Source: Megamonas sp. UBA1799
GTDB taxonomy: Bacteria; Bacillota; Negativicutes; Selenomonadales; Selenomonadaceae
Length of the DNA: 35,875 bases
Assembly (NCBI GenBank): GCA_002319815.1
Contig: DCFR01000019.1
Location: 1-35,875 of the forward strand
Direction: 5' to 3'
Positions 1 through 7,612 of the stretch are shown here, in pieces (the first letter of the stretch is position 1; the number at the start of each line of letters is the position of its first letter). Under the pieces are notes generated by a model, which had not been told where the DNA came from, ran no database searches, and saw only the letters and a program-made list of their open reading frames with translations. The position numbers and the translations under genes are program-made.

Positions 1-96
1 TAGTGGCCTAGAAATTCGTGATCGGCTGGCCTACTTTTTCATGATTAATAGTGGCCTAGAAATTCATGATCAAGTGGCCTACTTTTTCATTGACAT
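1..96. repeat. Tandem 48-bp repeat, possible insertion-sequence end
   Basis: Two consecutive copies of a 48-bp unit (1-48 and 49-96) begin TAGTGGCCTAGAAATTC and contain GGCCTACTTTTTCAT; they differ at only a few positions. Each unit also carries an internal sub-repeat (GTGGCCTA near its start, TGGCCTAC about 28 bp later). Multiple short repeats at the termini are a feature of IS21-type elements, so this may be one end of such an element lying left of the window. No transposase is visible, so the IS assignment is inference; the repeat itself is seen directly. Confidence 0.7.
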
Positions 97-238
97 TCAC
101 AATCATGGTGCTGATGATGGTTCTCTACTTGGAATATCATGGATAAATCCGAATGAAATAGTGTTTTTTGATGAGAGAATGAGACATATTATCTCAATGA
201 TAAGGGAAAAAGGAATGTTACGTACATTAAGTGCCTAA
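92..238 (+). pseudogene. Possible C-terminal gene fragment after the repeat
   Basis: An open frame runs out of the repeat and ends at the TAA at 236-238, giving about 48 residues with a protein-like composition (for example SWINPNEIVFFDERM). It has no start codon or ribosome site of its own outside the repeat. It may be the tail of a gene cut by the element, or simply a chance open frame. I do not recognise the family. From here to the promoter at 446 I see no further gene in AT-rich sequence. Confidence 0.2.
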
Positions 239-445
239 ATGCGACGAAATAAAATTAATCTTTTGATATAAAATTGTGCAAGTATATGGAGTTAGAATAA
301 TTGGAATTAATGATAAAACAAAAAGATTAAAAGATAAGGTATAATATTTTTCGCAAAATCAAATAAAGCAGACGTGACTTCTATCGTTTGTTAAAATTAA
401 GTCGCCAAACCAAATCTACAAAAGGAGATGAGAGTAATATTTTCA

Positions 446-474
446 TTGCATTAATGAAATGGCTGTGTTAAAAT
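446..474 (+). promoter_or_regulatory. Promoter of the tetR-tlpA-ccdA cassette
   Basis: TTGCAT (446-451) and TAAAAT (469-474) are separated by 17 bp, a good sigma-A-type arrangement. The predicted transcription start falls next to the TetR-type palindrome at 483-496, so the first gene is probably autorepressed. Confidence 0.65.
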
Positions 475-482
475 ATTTTTGT

Positions 483-496
483 ACCAACCGGTAGGT
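483..496. promoter_or_regulatory. TetR-type palindromic operator
   Basis: ACCAACCGGTAGGT is a near-perfect palindrome (half-sites ACCNACC/GGTNGGT centred on CCGG), just downstream of the -10 box and 18 bp before the tetR start codon. Sites of this form are typical of TetR/AcrR repressors that control their own operon. Binding by the adjacent TetR protein is inference. Confidence 0.65.
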
Positions 497-513
497 TTAT
501 AGGGGGATATAAT

Positions 514-1101
514 TTGAATAAGAAAAACGACATTATAAAGATAGCGGCTGAGCTGATTCATACAAATGGTTATAATGTGACATCGGTAAACGATATCATG
601 CAGGCGGCACAAATTGGTAAAGGCCAATTTTATTATTACTTTTCATCCAAGCAGGAACTGGGCATTGATGTTATCAAATATTGTTTTGAACAATGGCAAA
701 ATCGTGTTATTAAAGATAATCTGGCAACGAATGCCTCCCCAGAAGATAAAATCAATAAAATGCTGGTTTGTGCGATTGATATTCATCAAAAAAGATCCAG
801 TAAATGTGGCTGCTTTTTTGGTAATCTGGCAATAGAATTAAGCGAACATAATGAAGTGTTTCGTAAGGAAATTTATCGTATGTTTGCAACATGGACAGAG
901 TATCTTACGATCGTAATTGATGAATTGAAAAAAAATACCACCCTGCCAGTTTCAATGCCAAGTGATATTTTGGCGCAATCGATCGTGGCTATGCTGGAAG
1001 GCGGTATTCTGCTCATGAAAAACAAGCAGGACATCACACCGTTAATCAATACAGCCAGCATGATCAGAAAAATCTTAGGAATCAAAGAAAGGGATATTTA
1101 A
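514..1101 (+). CDS. TetR/AcrR family transcriptional regulator
   Basis: A 195-residue repressor of normal TetR length. The N-terminal helix-turn-helix lies at about residues 24-51 (TSVNDIMQAAQIGKGQFYYY followed by FSSKQELG), which is the classical TetR signature. The C-terminal ligand domain contains CGCFFGNLAIELS, as in the LmrA/YxaF/AcuR-like group. The start is a TTG preceded by AGGGGGA at a suitable distance; no ATG lies upstream in frame. One base separates its stop from the thioredoxin gene, so it is the first gene of the cassette and very likely regulates it through the palindrome at 483-496. The inducer cannot be read from the sequence; redox or electrophile stress is plausible from the context only. 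Confidence 0.9.
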   Translation: MNKKNDIIKIAAELIHTNGYNVTSVNDIMQAAQIGKGQFYYYFSSKQELGIDVIKYCFEQWQNRVIKDNLATNASPEDKINKMLVCAIDIHQKRSSKCGCFFGNLAIELSEHNEVFRKEIYRMFATWTEYLTIVIDELKKNTTLPVSMPSDILAQSIVAMLEGGILLMKNKQDITPLINTASMIRKILGIKERDI

Positions 1102-1102
1102 T

Positions 1103-1639
1103 ATGAAAAGGTATACATTTTTAACTTTTTTACTCATTCTATTTGTATCTATTGGTTTTTATTTCTATACAGCAAATGAAAGCTCAGCACAGGCCGAAAA
1201 TGAAGTCGGTGTTACTGTCGGGAAAACAGCGCCAGTGTTTATTTTGAAGAACATAAACGCTGATGATATTCATGTTGATGCTGTTACGGATAAGAAAGTA
1301 ATGGTACTTAATTTTTGGGCAACATGGTGTCCGCCATGTCGGGAAGAAATGCCTGAGTTAGAAAAATTTTATAAAATTTATGGCGCAAAGGTTCAATTCT
1401 TTGGTATTGATGAGCAAGAACCGGCTGATAAAGTAAGTATGTTCTTACAAAATAACGGCTATACCTATCCTATACTGTTGGATACAAACGGAGAAATTGG
1501 CCAGAGATTTAAAGTAAATGGCATTCCAACAACTGTTATCATTGATGCTAAGGGCACTATAATTTATCGTAAGACTGGCGGCGTAACCGCCAATGAACTT
1601 AAGGCTGTACTTGATAAAGCAGGAGTGAATGAATACTAA
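1103..1639 (+). CDS. TlpA/ResA-like membrane-anchored thioredoxin
   Basis: A 178-residue extracytoplasmic thiol-disulfide oxidoreductase. Residues 5-23 form an uncleaved-looking hydrophobic anchor, followed by a thioredoxin fold of the AhpC-TSA/Redoxin type. The active site is WCPPC with Cys76 and Cys79 in FWATWCPPCREEMPEL, and the conserved cis-proline is in NGIPTTVIID. The family reduces disulfides in exported apocytochromes or other secreted proteins, receiving electrons from CcdA. That partner is encoded immediately downstream with a one-base overlap (TAATG), indicating translational coupling. No cytochrome c maturation genes are nearby, so the client is unknown. The short secreted two-cysteine protein at 2343 is one candidate. 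Confidence 0.9.
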   Translation: MKRYTFLTFLLILFVSIGFYFYTANESSAQAENEVGVTVGKTAPVFILKNINADDIHVDAVTDKKVMVLNFWATWCPPCREEMPELEKFYKIYGAKVQFFGIDEQEPADKVSMFLQNNGYTYPILLDTNGEIGQRFKVNGIPTTVIIDAKGTIIYRKTGGVTANELKAVLDKAGVNEY

Positions 1640-2328
1640 TGGATAATATCACTATAGCTGGAATTTTCTCAGCAGGAATCCTGTCATTTTTTTCGCCTTG
1701 CGTATTACCAATGCTGCCCGTATTTTCTCTCATGTTATCTGAGTCCGTGGATGGGCATGAGCAAAAATCATGGCACATATATATGAACAGTATTTGCTTC
1801 CTGTGTGGATTTACTTTTGTATTTTTAGTGATGGGGGCAACCGCGTCTTTTGTTGGCCAATGGTTTTTAAATTATCAAGACTTTTTGCGTCGAATCAGCG
1901 CAGTAATAATTTTTATCATGGGATTATCATTAACTGGAGCCTTAAGCACTTCTATATTGGGACAAGAGTTTAGACCGTTCAGGGGTCATAAGTTAAGAGG
2001 CCCAATGGGATCATTTTTGCTTGGGTTAGCTTTTACAATTAGTTGGACGCCATGCACCGGCCCGATTTTAGCTACGATTCTTGTTTATGCGGGTACATCC
2101 TCAACGGTAAAAATCGGAATATTATTCCTGCTCATTTATTCGTTAGGTTTTTCAATACCATTTTTTTTAATCGGCGTTGTTTTTAGAAAGTATTTGCCAT
2201 CTATGCGCAGATTTTACAAATGGCTGCCTATCATTCAAAAGGGAGCCGGATACTTACTCATTATCTTAAGCATTTCTATTTGGATGAACTGGTTTCAAAA
2301 GGGTTTAGGTTTATTATTTTCTCTATGA
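1639..2328 (+). CDS. ccdA: CcdA-type cytochrome c biogenesis / thiol electron-transfer membrane protein
   Basis: A 229-residue polytopic membrane protein matching the CcdA (short DsbD core) family, which carries electrons from cytoplasmic thioredoxin across the membrane to extracytoplasmic thioredoxin-like proteins. The two redox cysteines are visible in the family motifs: Cys21 in FFSPCVLPMLP and Cys139 in SWTPCTGPIL. About six hydrophobic segments are present. The start overlaps the stop of the TlpA-like gene by one base, so the two form a coupled electron-donor/electron-acceptor pair. Length and motifs are complete, with no sign of truncation. Confidence 0.92.
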   Translation: MDNITIAGIFSAGILSFFSPCVLPMLPVFSLMLSESVDGHEQKSWHIYMNSICFLCGFTFVFLVMGATASFVGQWFLNYQDFLRRISAVIIFIMGLSLTGALSTSILGQEFRPFRGHKLRGPMGSFLLGLAFTISWTPCTGPILATILVYAGTSSTVKIGILFLLIYSLGFSIPFFLIGVVFRKYLPSMRRFYKWLPIIQKGAGYLLIILSISIWMNWFQKGLGLLFSL

Positions 2329-2342
2329 ATTGGGGGATCTAT

Positions 2343-2525
2343 ATGAAACATATTATCGTCGCCGCAGCAATTTTCCTGTCTATTCAAACCGGGGCAACAA
2401 TTTTATTCACCAGGAATGTATACGCTGCTGCTCCTGCTGAATATGATGAACAAAATGATAACACCTGTCAGAATGGAGTGTGTTCTCTACCCAAGCATAA
2501 TTCAAATGATGATAGTGATGAATGA
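2343..2525 (+). CDS. Small secreted two-cysteine protein
   Basis: A 60-residue ORF with its own Shine-Dalgarno (GGGGGAT about 6 bases before ATG), 14 bp after ccdA. Residues 1-28 look like a signal peptide (positive K2-H3, hydrophobic core, VYA before AAPA as a plausible cleavage site). The mature part would be about 32 residues, acidic, with two cysteines in TCQNGVCSLP (Cys42 and Cys47) and a D/E-rich tail. I do not recognise the family. Its place at the end of a TlpA-CcdA operon suggests a redox-active peptide or a client of that system; this is inference. It could instead be a lipoprotein-less secreted remnant, but the signal peptide and ribosome site argue for a real gene. Confidence 0.6.
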   Translation: MKHIIVAAAIFLSIQTGATILFTRNVYAAAPAEYDEQNDNTCQNGVCSLPKHNSNDDSDE

Positions 2526-2620
2526 GCAGGTTTGTATTTGTAATGGTTATAGTTTCGCTTGTTGTGTGTGTTTAAGCATTTACCGATATTGCCGCAAATC
2601 CGTAATTCTAAACTTATGAA

Positions 2621-2650
2621 TGAATATCTTCCCTGGAGTGTGGATATTCA
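2621..2650. repeat. Small inverted repeat
   Basis: TGAATATC (2621-2628) and GATATTCA (2643-2650) form a perfect 8-bp inverted repeat with a 14-base spacer. There is no T-tract after it, so it is not a terminator by itself; it lies between the small secreted-protein gene and the terminator at 2668-2713. Confidence 0.4.
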
Positions 2651-2667
2651 ACTGCCAATCAAACTTT

Positions 2668-2713
2668 AGCAGCTCTTACTCTCTTTGTAATATAGGGTAA
2701 TGGCTGCTTTTTT
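2668..2713 (+). terminator. Rho-independent terminator of the redox cassette
   Basis: The left arm starts AGCAGC and the right arm is AGGGTAATGGCTGCT. They pair AGCAGC/GCTGCT plus TTAC/GTAA, with a 2-base internal mismatch, and the stem is followed by a run of six T. It ends the tetR-tlpA-ccdA-small protein transcript. Confidence 0.6.
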
Positions 2714-3097
2714 AGAATTGTTTTGATTTGCTAAGGGATAATAAACTGGATCAAAGAAAAATGGCAGCCGCAAATGGCCAATATAAACATAAATATATTT
2801 AGGTCGTCATAAAAAACACTATTGATTTTTTATATTATTTAGATTATATTGTTTGCAAGGGAGCGGTTAATATAAGGCAATCTTATATTGATCAGATCAC
2901 GTCATTTATTGATATACCATTAGTAAAAAACTGAACTGGGGTTTGTTGCTATGGCAGATCGACTATTATGCTGCTCAGGAATGAACTAAAAGTAAAAATA
3001 TCTGAAAATTCATAGTACATTTTAATTTCAATATCTCGGAATGGTAAAACGTTCAAGTTTAAAAGCAGAATGAATATCAAGGGAAAGGGGTTAATTT
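2714..3097. other. AT-rich intergenic region without a gene
   Basis: No ORF with a credible start, no tRNA-like cloverleaf and no recognised riboswitch is seen. I specifically looked for the ACGR-loop hairpins of the guanidine riboswitch classes ahead of the SMR gene and found none. The sequence is AT-rich, as in the rest of the left flank. Confidence 0.5.
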
Positions 3098-3418
3098 ATG
3101 GAGTGGGTATACTTGATCGCGGCTGGAGTGTTTGAAATTGGTTGGCCGCTTGGTTTGAAGATGGCGCAAAACGATGCAGAAAAACAAATGACCGGAATTG
3201 CCATCGCCGTGATTTGCATGGCGCTTAGCGGATGTTTGCTTTTCCTCGCCCAAAAGGAAATACCTATGGGTACGGCCTATGCGGTGTGGACCGGTATCGG
3301 CGCAGCCGGGACCTTTATTATGGGGATTATGTTTTATGGCGATCCGGTCGGCACAATGCGAATTATGTCGGTATTGCTGATTATCTCCGGGGTTGTTGGG
3401 TTAAAACTAGCGCATTGA
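3098..3418 (+). CDS. Small multidrug resistance (SMR) family exporter, SugE/Gdx type
   Basis: A 106-residue, four-helix membrane protein of exactly SMR length. The essential membrane glutamate is Glu13 in GVFEIGWPLGLK, with Trp16 beside it. The third helix region GTAYAVWTGIGAAG resembles the SugE/Gdx guanidinium-exporter subtype more than EmrE-type drug exporters (GIAYAIWSG). SMR proteins act as dual-topology dimers exchanging protons for cations. It stands alone, preceded by GGGAAAGGGG as ribosome site. No guanidine riboswitch is seen upstream, so the substrate subtype rests on sequence resemblance only. A single gene rather than an SMR pair is consistent with a dual-topology homodimer. Confidence 0.88.
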   Translation: MEWVYLIAAGVFEIGWPLGLKMAQNDAEKQMTGIAIAVICMALSGCLLFLAQKEIPMGTAYAVWTGIGAAGTFIMGIMFYGDPVGTMRIMSVLLIISGVVGLKLAH

Positions 3419-3452
3419 CGGAGACGCAATCAAGTCGCATGGTAATAATTAA

Positions 3453-3644
3453 TCGGGAATTTTTAGCGGCGGTACATGCCAAATAACATACAGTATCGAA
3501 TCAGATGACGTCTTACCTGTGAGTGTATACCAACAGTTTCAGGAAGATGGGCAGCAGATGCGTATTTACGAGTATCAGAAAAATGCAAATGAGATTCCTG
3601 AGCATGACCGCTATCCCAGTCATGCTCATTTTATTTACCGGTAA
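3453..3644 (+). pseudogene. Remnant of an unrecognised small protein gene
   Basis: A frame opening after the stop at 3450-3452 and ending at TAA 3642-3644 reads like the C-terminal part of a real protein (VYQQFQEDGQQMRIYEYQKN, then EIPEHDRYPSHAHFIYR). There is no convincing start or ribosome site. A short ORF in another frame (3440-3485) ends just upstream, so a frameshifted or truncated gene is likely. I do not recognise the family. An internal GTG (3519) could in principle start a roughly 41-residue product, but no Shine-Dalgarno supports it. Confidence 0.35.
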
Positions 3645-3691
3645 CACTGGATGATTTACCGTTGATTTTTATAAATGATACGTAATTTTTA

Positions 3692-3766
3692 AAAATCACA
3701 AAAATATGATTGAAAAAATTTTGCGATGTGTTATAATGAAATCATGATAAAAATTGTAGTGATTTT
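3692..3766. promoter_or_regulatory. Promoter of the restriction locus with flanking inverted repeat
   Basis: TTGAAA (3710-3715), a 16-bp spacer and a consensus TATAAT (3732-3737) precede the first gene of the type I restriction locus. The promoter is flanked by AAAATCAC (3692-3699) and GTGATTTT (3759-3766), a perfect 8-bp inverted repeat that could be an operator. The promoter is well supported; the operator is inference from symmetry. Confidence 0.6.
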
Positions 3767-3783
3767 AGAAAGGCACGATATTT

Positions 3784-4359
3784 ATGATAGCACTATCTAA
3801 ATTGGTCACATTTATTAGCGGGTCGCCGCAATTTCGTATCCAAGAGTCGGTGGATACGAATGCACCGCGTTATGTCTATTATGGGCAAAGTGATTTGATG
3901 GATGATTTAATGGGCATGTGCTTAGCTCAGGCAGATAGTAAAGAAGTGCGGACCAAGGATGAGGTTCATACCCTTTCTTGCGGCGATGTCGTTTTCAGCC
4001 TGATTACGGGTCAGGCGACTATTGTTCGGCAGGCTCATGATGGCTATCTTTATACGCAGAACTATATTAAACTGTTGCCAATATCAACTATTGATGCGAG
4101 TTTTTTAGTCTATTTGCTCAATGAGGATCAAACTGTACGCAAGCAGTTTTTTATTGGCTTGCAGGGCTCGCAGGTATTGAAATATACCTTGCAGCAATTA
4201 AAAGAAATCTGCATAGAAAAACTGCCGCCATTGGACAGACAGTGGCAAATCGGGGACATTTATTTGAAGCAGCTGCATTTGACGGCATTGAAAACCCGGG
4301 CGGCAGAACTGGAGAAAATAGTATGTCTGGCAAATTTAGCGGAGGTGAGCAAGCGATGA
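3784..4359 (+). CDS. Half-length HsdS-like single target-recognition-domain protein
   Basis: 191 residues, about half a normal HsdS. The pattern fits one target-recognition domain followed by a helical spacer: an N-terminal LSKLVTFISG, the mid-domain segment LSCGDVVFSLITGQA (as in HsdS proteins, where this turn precedes a hydrophobic strand), then QGSQVLKYTLQQLKEICIEK LPPLDRQ, typical of the end of a TRD, and a C-terminal amphipathic helix. Its stop overlaps the hsdR start as ATGA, so the two are translationally coupled. It is not a remnant of the full hsdS downstream, since the sequences differ. It could act as an alternative or homodimeric specificity subunit, or as a modulator of HsdR. Annotation as a type I S-subunit relative is moderately sure; the function is inferred. 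Confidence 0.65.
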   Translation: MIALSKLVTFISGSPQFRIQESVDTNAPRYVYYGQSDLMDDLMGMCLAQADSKEVRTKDEVHTLSCGDVVFSLITGQATIVRQAHDGYLYTQNYIKLLPISTIDASFLVYLLNEDQTVRKQFFIGLQGSQVLKYTLQQLKEICIEKLPPLDRQWQIGDIYLKQLHLTALKTRAAELEKIVCLANLAEVSKR

Positions 4360-7300
4360 ACGAAACACAATTTGAAACAGAGCTGATTCAGTATCTGACA
4401 TCAGGCACAATAGCAGTGAAACAAAAAGCAGGGGAGAGCTTGGTGCTCAGAGAGCCTGCGAGCGAATATTGTATCAAGACGAAGCTTTGGCAGTATGAGC
4501 CGGATATAAGGACGACAGAACAGCTTTGGCAGAATTTCAAGGAAATTCTCGAACGTCACAATCAGGGCACGTTGGATCATCCCCTGAGTGTAGTGGAATT
4601 CAACCAGGTGAAGCGGCTGATTTCGGATATCGCGACACCCTATGAAGCAGGGCAGTTTCTGTATGGCCTGAATGGCGTATCGCAGTTGGAGATTGACCTT
4701 GACGATGGCCGTCATGTCTATTTGACGGTATTTGACCAGCGGCAAATAGGCGCCGGTGATACAATATACCAGATTGTGAACCAGATTGCGCGTCCTGCTA
4801 AAATCATTGGCAAACAAGACCGCCGCTTTGATACGACGCTTTTAATTAATGGCCTGCCCATTCTGCAGATTGAGGAAAAGCGTGATACGCATGATATTGA
4901 TGAAGCGCTGAATCAGATGCAGCAGTATGCCAGCGAGGGCCAGTATCGGGATATTTATTCTACGCTGCAGATTTTGGTGGCGATTACGCCGAATAATGTA
5001 AAATATATGGCGAATACGACTCCAGAAACTTTTAATAAGGACTTTGCCTTTCACTGGCAGCGTAAAAAAGACAATACAATCGTGCGGAATTGGAAGGAAT
5101 TTGCCGATTCAATGCTGAGCATTCCCATGGCTCATCAGATGGCGACGAACTACATGATCCTCGATGGAACAAAAAATCAGCAAATGCTGAAGGTTATGCG
5201 CCCCTATCAGGTCTATGCGACGCAGAAGGTGCTGGAAGAACTCAAAAAGGTGGATTTTGACCTCGGAACGAACAAGGTTGGTTATATCTGGCATACAACC
5301 GGCTCCGGCAAGACCATCACCAGTTTTAAGACGGCCTGGCTGGCGAGCCGCATGCCCAAAGTAGATAAGGTGATCTTTCTGGTTGACCGGATTGCGCTCA
5401 CCACGCAGACCAACGAAAAGTATCGTGCCTATGACCCGGATGCCAAGGACGAAACAACGACGCAGAAGCAAGCTGGCAGCGTGCAGGATACAAAAAATAC
5501 GAGGGATTTGAGCCGGAAACTGAAAAGTAAAGACAATAATATCATCGTAACTTCGGTGCAGAAACTCGATACGCTGATCAAGCAGAAATCCTTTAAAGCC
5601 CCGGAGAAAAATCTTGTATTCATTGTCGATGAGGCGCATCGTTCTACAGGCGGCGACAGCTTTGCCGCAATCCAGAAGGCTTTTCGTCACGCGGCCTGGA
5701 TTGGCTATACCGGAACACCAATGTTTGATGAAACGACGACGGGCCTGCGCACGGAGGACATTTTTGGTCCGCTGCTGCATGCCTATACCATTCGGGAGGC
5801 AATTGCTGACCGCAATGTATTGGGATTCAAGGTGGATTTTGAGACAACGATTGATGAAGAACAGATGCGGACGGAATATCTGCCGGCCTTTTATCGGGCG
5901 CAATATCCAAAATGGACGGAAAAGCAAATCCAGAAAAAGGTGCAGCATCTGAGTCCGGAGGATATGGATGATGCGGTGGAGCCGAGCTTCTATGATGAGA
6001 ATGCGCAGCATGTAGCGCTGGTGGTGCAGGATATCTTCCAAAATTGGCGAAATCGTTCGAATGAGGGACGCTATAATGCGCTGCTCACAACGCATGTGGG
6101 CGGCGGCAAGGCGAGCACGCCGATGGCGATGATGTATTTCCGGGAATTTCAGCGTGTCAATGCAGCGCATCGGCAAGAAGGCAAGCCGACGTTGAAAGTC
6201 GCTGTGACGTTTAGTGTAAATACCGTCAACAACGACAGCATGCTGCCAACAAATGAGGGACTGCATGAGGCGATGACCGTCTACAACAAGGAATTCGGTA
6301 CGAGCTTTGGTCTCGATGATGCGGCGGGCTACACACAGGATGTCACCAGCCGGCTGAATAAGACGGCTACGGATAAGAACTTTCTGGATTTGGTTATTGT
6401 CGTCGATCAGCTGCTGACCGGTTTTGACGCGCCGGAGCTGAATACGCTGTATGTGGACCGCACGCTGCAAAAAGCCGGCCTGATACAGGCGTATTCCCGC
6501 ACGAACCGCATTGCGGATATGCAGGAAAAGCCTTGGGGGCGTATCGTGAACTACCGCTGGCCGGCGCAAAATGAAAAGCTCATGAATCAGGCGTTGGCTA
6601 TCTATGCAAATAAGGATTCGGCCATCCTTTCCGAGGAGGAGCGGCAGGCGCAAAATCTGAAGGATGGCATTGTTGCGAAGTCATTTCCGGCTGTGTTCGA
6701 GGAAGTCAAAGAGACCGTGGACAAGCTCGAAGCGCTTACAAGTGAGTTCCAACAGCTGCCGCCCTCGGAGAAGCAGCGGGAATATATGCTGGAATTGCTG
6801 CGCGACTATAATGCCGGTATGGCCAAGCTCAAGCAGTACAAACCGGAAGAGGTCTCAGGAGAGATTGCCGGCTTTGACTATGACCGTCCGGATGAGCTCA
6901 TTGAAAAACTTGGCATGACAGGCGAACAGGAAACGATGCTCACTACCGTGCTCACGAATGAGCTTAAGCAACAGATTGCTAAGGAAAAAAAGATTTCCGT
7001 CTGTCAGATTGAACTCAAGATGACCCATGTGAAAGATGTAAAAATCGATTATGACTATCTGACCGAGCTGCTGGAAAATCTGCTCAATGAAGTGCATGAA
7101 GGCAGAAAGCAGAAAGCCGAAGAAACACATGGAAAGATTCGTCAGTTTGCGAATGGGCTGGAAGATCAGAGATATGCGGGAAAGATTCGCAATGCTGCAT
7201 CGGCCATTCTGCATGGGCATTATCCGCCGCAAGGGCAAAACTTCCGCTATCCGGCGCAGTTGAAGGACAGCGATTCGGTGATTGAGGCTGCGAACGTAGT

Positions 7301-7574
7301 CAGTCTGGACCGTCAGTTTCTGGATTTCCGCATTCAATGGGGCATTGCCGATATCATCACCAGCGCTCAGATGCGCGAATGGTTCAGCAGCCACCGCTAT
7401 GGACAGCAGGATCTCGATGATACGAATCAGCTTCGAGATATTATCACGCAGGCCAGTGTTGACTACAGGAGCCTTGCACACGATGCCAACGTGCAACAGC
7501 TGTCGAAGATAAAATATCGCAATAGCCTTAGAGAAGCTATCTATAAGCTGGCCGATGAACTGGCCGAATGCTGA
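4356..7574 (+). CDS. hsdR: Type I restriction enzyme R subunit (HsdR)
   Basis: A 1072-residue endonuclease/translocase of type I restriction systems. The N-terminal PD-(D/E)xK nuclease has Asp159 (RRFDTTLLINGLP) and the ExK pair at 173-175 (QIEEKR). The SF2 motor has Walker A in HTTGSGKT (about residue 317), the DEAH box in FIVDEAHRS (about 425), motif III in GYTGTPMF and motif VI in QAYSRTNR. The C-terminal region would bind the methylase core. The ATG at 4356 is preceded by GGAGGTGAG at good spacing and overlaps the upstream stop (ATGA). An open frame extends further upstream to 4242, but only inside the preceding gene. All motifs are intact, so the subunit should be active. A large antisense open frame across it is a coding shadow. 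Confidence 0.96.
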   Translation: MNETQFETELIQYLTSGTIAVKQKAGESLVLREPASEYCIKTKLWQYEPDIRTTEQLWQNFKEILERHNQGTLDHPLSVVEFNQVKRLISDIATPYEAGQFLYGLNGVSQLEIDLDDGRHVYLTVFDQRQIGAGDTIYQIVNQIARPAKIIGKQDRRFDTTLLINGLPILQIEEKRDTHDIDEALNQMQQYASEGQYRDIYSTLQILVAITPNNVKYMANTTPETFNKDFAFHWQRKKDNTIVRNWKEFADSMLSIPMAHQMATNYMILDGTKNQQMLKVMRPYQVYATQKVLEELKKVDFDLGTNKVGYIWHTTGSGKTITSFKTAWLASRMPKVDKVIFLVDRIALTTQTNEKYRAYDPDAKDETTTQKQAGSVQDTKNTRDLSRKLKSKDNNIIVTSVQKLDTLIKQKSFKAPEKNLVFIVDEAHRSTGGDSFAAIQKAFRHAAWIGYTGTPMFDETTTGLRTEDIFGPLLHAYTIREAIADRNVLGFKVDFETTIDEEQMRTEYLPAFYRAQYPKWTEKQIQKKVQHLSPEDMDDAVEPSFYDENAQHVALVVQDIFQNWRNRSNEGRYNALLTTHVGGGKASTPMAMMYFREFQRVNAAHRQEGKPTLKVAVTFSVNTVNNDSMLPTNEGLHEAMTVYNKEFGTSFGLDDAAGYTQDVTSRLNKTATDKNFLDLVIVVDQLLTGFDAPELNTLYVDRTLQKAGLIQAYSRTNRIADMQEKPWGRIVNYRWPAQNEKLMNQALAIYANKDSAILSEEERQAQNLKDGIVAKSFPAVFEEVKETVDKLEALTSEFQQLPPSEKQREYMLELLRDYNAGMAKLKQYKPEEVSGEIAGFDYDRPDELIEKLGMTGEQETMLTTVLTNELKQQIAKEKKISVCQIELKMTHVKDVKIDYDYLTELLENLLNEVHEGRKQKAEETHGKIRQFANGLEDQRYAGKIRNAASAILHGHYPPQGQNFRYPAQLKDSDSVIEAANVVSLDRQFLDFRIQWGIADIITSAQMREWFSSHRYGQQDLDDTNQLRDIITQASVDYRSLAHDANVQQLSKIKYRNSLREAIYKLADELAEC

Positions 7575-7588
7575 CAAGTGCTGACAAG
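7569..7588. repeat. Two tandem copies of a 10-bp unit at the hsdR/hsdS junction
   Basis: TGCTGACAAG occurs twice back to back. The first copy contains the hsdR stop (7572-7574); the second lies in the gap before hsdS. The copy number could change by slippage, but the hsdR stop would stay in the first copy, so the effect would be limited to spacing. Confidence 0.6.
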
Positions 7589-7612
7589 TAGATGGAAATG
7601 GAGATAGAGGGC

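Noticed and set aside
2940..3097. Guanidine riboswitch ahead of the SugE/Gdx-like gene
   Set aside because: I looked for the paired ACGR loops and the ykkC core and found neither; a covariance search would settle it.
4242..4355. N-terminal extension of HsdR by 38 residues
   Set aside because: It overlaps the upstream gene out of frame and lacks a ribosome site; ATG 4356 has GGAGGTGAG and an ATGA coupling overlap.
5109..6653. 514-residue open frame on the minus strand inside hsdR
   Set aside because: It lies wholly antisense to intact helicase motifs of hsdR, has no ribosome site and an Arg/His/Ile-rich shadow composition.
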